Positions 62,783 through 64,000 of a stretch of DNA of 64,000 nucleotides are shown piece after piece. Numbering within the stretch: position 1 is the stretch's first letter; each line of letters begins with the position of its first letter. Below the pieces are notes generated by a model that saw only the letters and a program-made list of their open reading frames with translations, was not told the origin of the DNA and made no database searches. The DNA comes from Boswellia sacra (taxonomy: Eukaryota > Streptophyta > Magnoliopsida > Sapindales > Burseraceae). Location: contig SNVD02006272.1 of the NCBI GenBank assembly GCA_013180625.2, positions 1 to 64,000 of the forward strand. Reading direction: 5' to 3'. The position numbers and the translations under genes are program-made.

Positions 62783-62928
62783 ATCTCACAAAAGATGGAA
62801 TCATTGATCTTGTTTACTGTACTAGTGAAGATCATGTGGCTGATATCTACACCAAACCTCTCAAATTGGCAAGTTTTGTGAAGCTTAGGAAGTTGCTTGG
62901 AGTTTGCACTATTAAAGGTCTAGTTTGA
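62783..62928 (+). pseudogene. Copia C-type relic: C-terminus of RNase H
   Basis: Continues the frame broken at 57079: DLTKDGIIDLVYCTSEDH, then ADIYTKPLKLASFVKLRKLL and a TGA at 62926-62928, as in element C (37090-37240). Confidence 0.88.
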
Positions 62929-62989
62929 GGGAGGGGTTTGCATGAGAATGAAATCGAACATTTTCCAATATTCAGTTTAAGGCAGGGAA

Positions 62990-63352
62990 TATTAGAGTTT
63001 TATGAAGATTGTACTTGAGTTTTATGTGCAAATGGTGTGTCCTATTCTTTAGAAATAATTTACGTACTCACTTTGATTTGGTCATGATTTGGTCACATGT
63101 GTGAGTAAGCTTAGGCATTAGTTATCCTATTATTTCTCTACAAGTTAGCAGTGGTTTAGTGATAGATCGTGGTCCCATATTCATAGATTCATGTTATATC
63201 TAGTTGATGTAACGCCTATATAACGACTATTTCAGTTTGATTAAAATGATCCAGTTATTCACCTTTGTTATGTATATCGTAGCAAACTTTTGTTAAGTTA
63301 TTCATAACATATGACATCAGAACTCTATAATTTCGTGTCAGAGTGTGTAATA
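62990..63352 (+). repeat. 3' LTR of the copia C-type relic
   Basis: Follows the purine tract GGCAGGGAA and matches the full 32727-33073 LTR, including the last ~40 bp missing at 37609. It starts TATTAGAG, with the TG terminus mutated, and ends GTGTAATA. It is clearly diverged from the element C LTRs. Confidence 0.85.
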
Positions 63353-64000
63353 AACACCTACAGTTTGACTATCTTGATGACCTCTCCTACGAACACTAGG
63401 CAGCTTTGGCCAGTTAAAACAGACAATTTTCAAGCATGTAAGCAGGGAATTTTGCGCTTAGCCAACATGCAGAAGAGTGGCATTAGCGCTTTTTTCAGGA
63501 ATAAAATAGAAGCAGATGTTACAGAATTGCTTTTAATGGTTAATGCCAAAAAGACGATCTTTCCTGAATGTGTCACCATTTCAATTGGCATTATAGTCTT
63601 TTCCAAAGCAAGGGACTAATTGCCCATTCCATTTTCGCTAGGGCAAGCTGCAAGGAAGAATGTGCAGTTAGGGGAATATCCATTATTGTCTCTTCCAATT
63701 CCAATTACAATTCCTTCTTAGCGAAAGATGTAGCATAGCAATATTTTCATAACATAATTCAAAATATTTAAAATTTTAAAAGCTACTAACTCCAACATTG
63801 CAGATCAGTTATTGCTAATAAAAAAATAAGAAGTAGATGCTTATTATGCTATTAAAACTACAGTTCGAGAGCCTAAAAGTGAACACTATTTATTAGTTAT
63901 TTAATTAACAAATCATTTGGCAAAGGCCTCTTAATCTTGTAATATTTCTAAACTTTATTAAAGTTGTTTTGATGTATTTTAGAGAAAACGAGACATGAAC
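63353..64000. other. Intergenic DNA to the end of the window
   Basis: An open frame to 63619 includes LTR sequence and gives no family likeness. Nothing else recognised. Confidence 0.5.

Noticed and set aside
63311..63619. 102-codon frame near the end
   Set aside because: It overlaps the LTR end and shows no family likeness or codon pattern that supports a gene.

Overview
The window looks like nuclear DNA of a flowering plant, almost certainly a eudicot. The genes have introns and AT-rich intergenic DNA, the proteins match plant families, and Ty1/copia, Ty3/gypsy, hAT, Mutator-like and CACTA elements are nested in one another. I cannot name the species. No rRNA gene, functional tRNA gene or CRISPR array was seen.

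Only two ordinary genes are present. (1) Positions 1-5055, minus strand: a TBC-domain Rab GTPase-activating protein. Seven complete coding exons and part of an eighth could be joined in phase; the 3' end lies beyond position 1. (2) Positions 39688-41370, plus strand: an intact single-exon gene for UTP18, a WD40 protein of the U3 snoRNP/SSU processome, with a telo-box upstream and a probable 5'UTR intron. Downstream, at 42033-42811, lie three exon remnants of a NEK (NIMA-related) protein kinase.

The rest is mostly transposon sequence. 6821-14037, minus: copia element A with LTRs of 1.66 and 1.86 kb, gag and integrase, but reverse transcriptase and RNase H deleted. 16220-17654: non-autonomous hAT element with a 404-bp Mutator-like MITE inside it. 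19966-27329, minus: copia element B, complete in order but decayed, with a 953-bp hAT element in its gag. 28465-29360: a probable decayed member of that hAT family. 31236-32102: a Mutator-like element. 32727-37609, plus: copia element C, decayed. 45113-45802: another hAT element. 53050-56112, minus: a gypsy-type element with only gag and protease. 56113-63352: rearranged relic of a C-type copia element.

The most interesting object is a 5.7-kb CACTA element (57080-62779) inserted in that last relic, with a clean 3-bp target duplication. It has no recognisable transposase. It carries fragments of four unrelated host genes, all on the plus strand: the DEG7 protease, the SDP6 FAD-dependent glycerol-3-phosphate dehydrogenase, a PI-PLC X-domain protein with introns retained, and the nucleoporin NUP1/NUP136. 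This is a Pack-CACTA-like gene-capturing element. A second unusual point is that the non-autonomous hAT family with TAGGGATGGCAA-type ends carries tRNA-like modules (A-box and B-box-like motifs) in all three copies seen.
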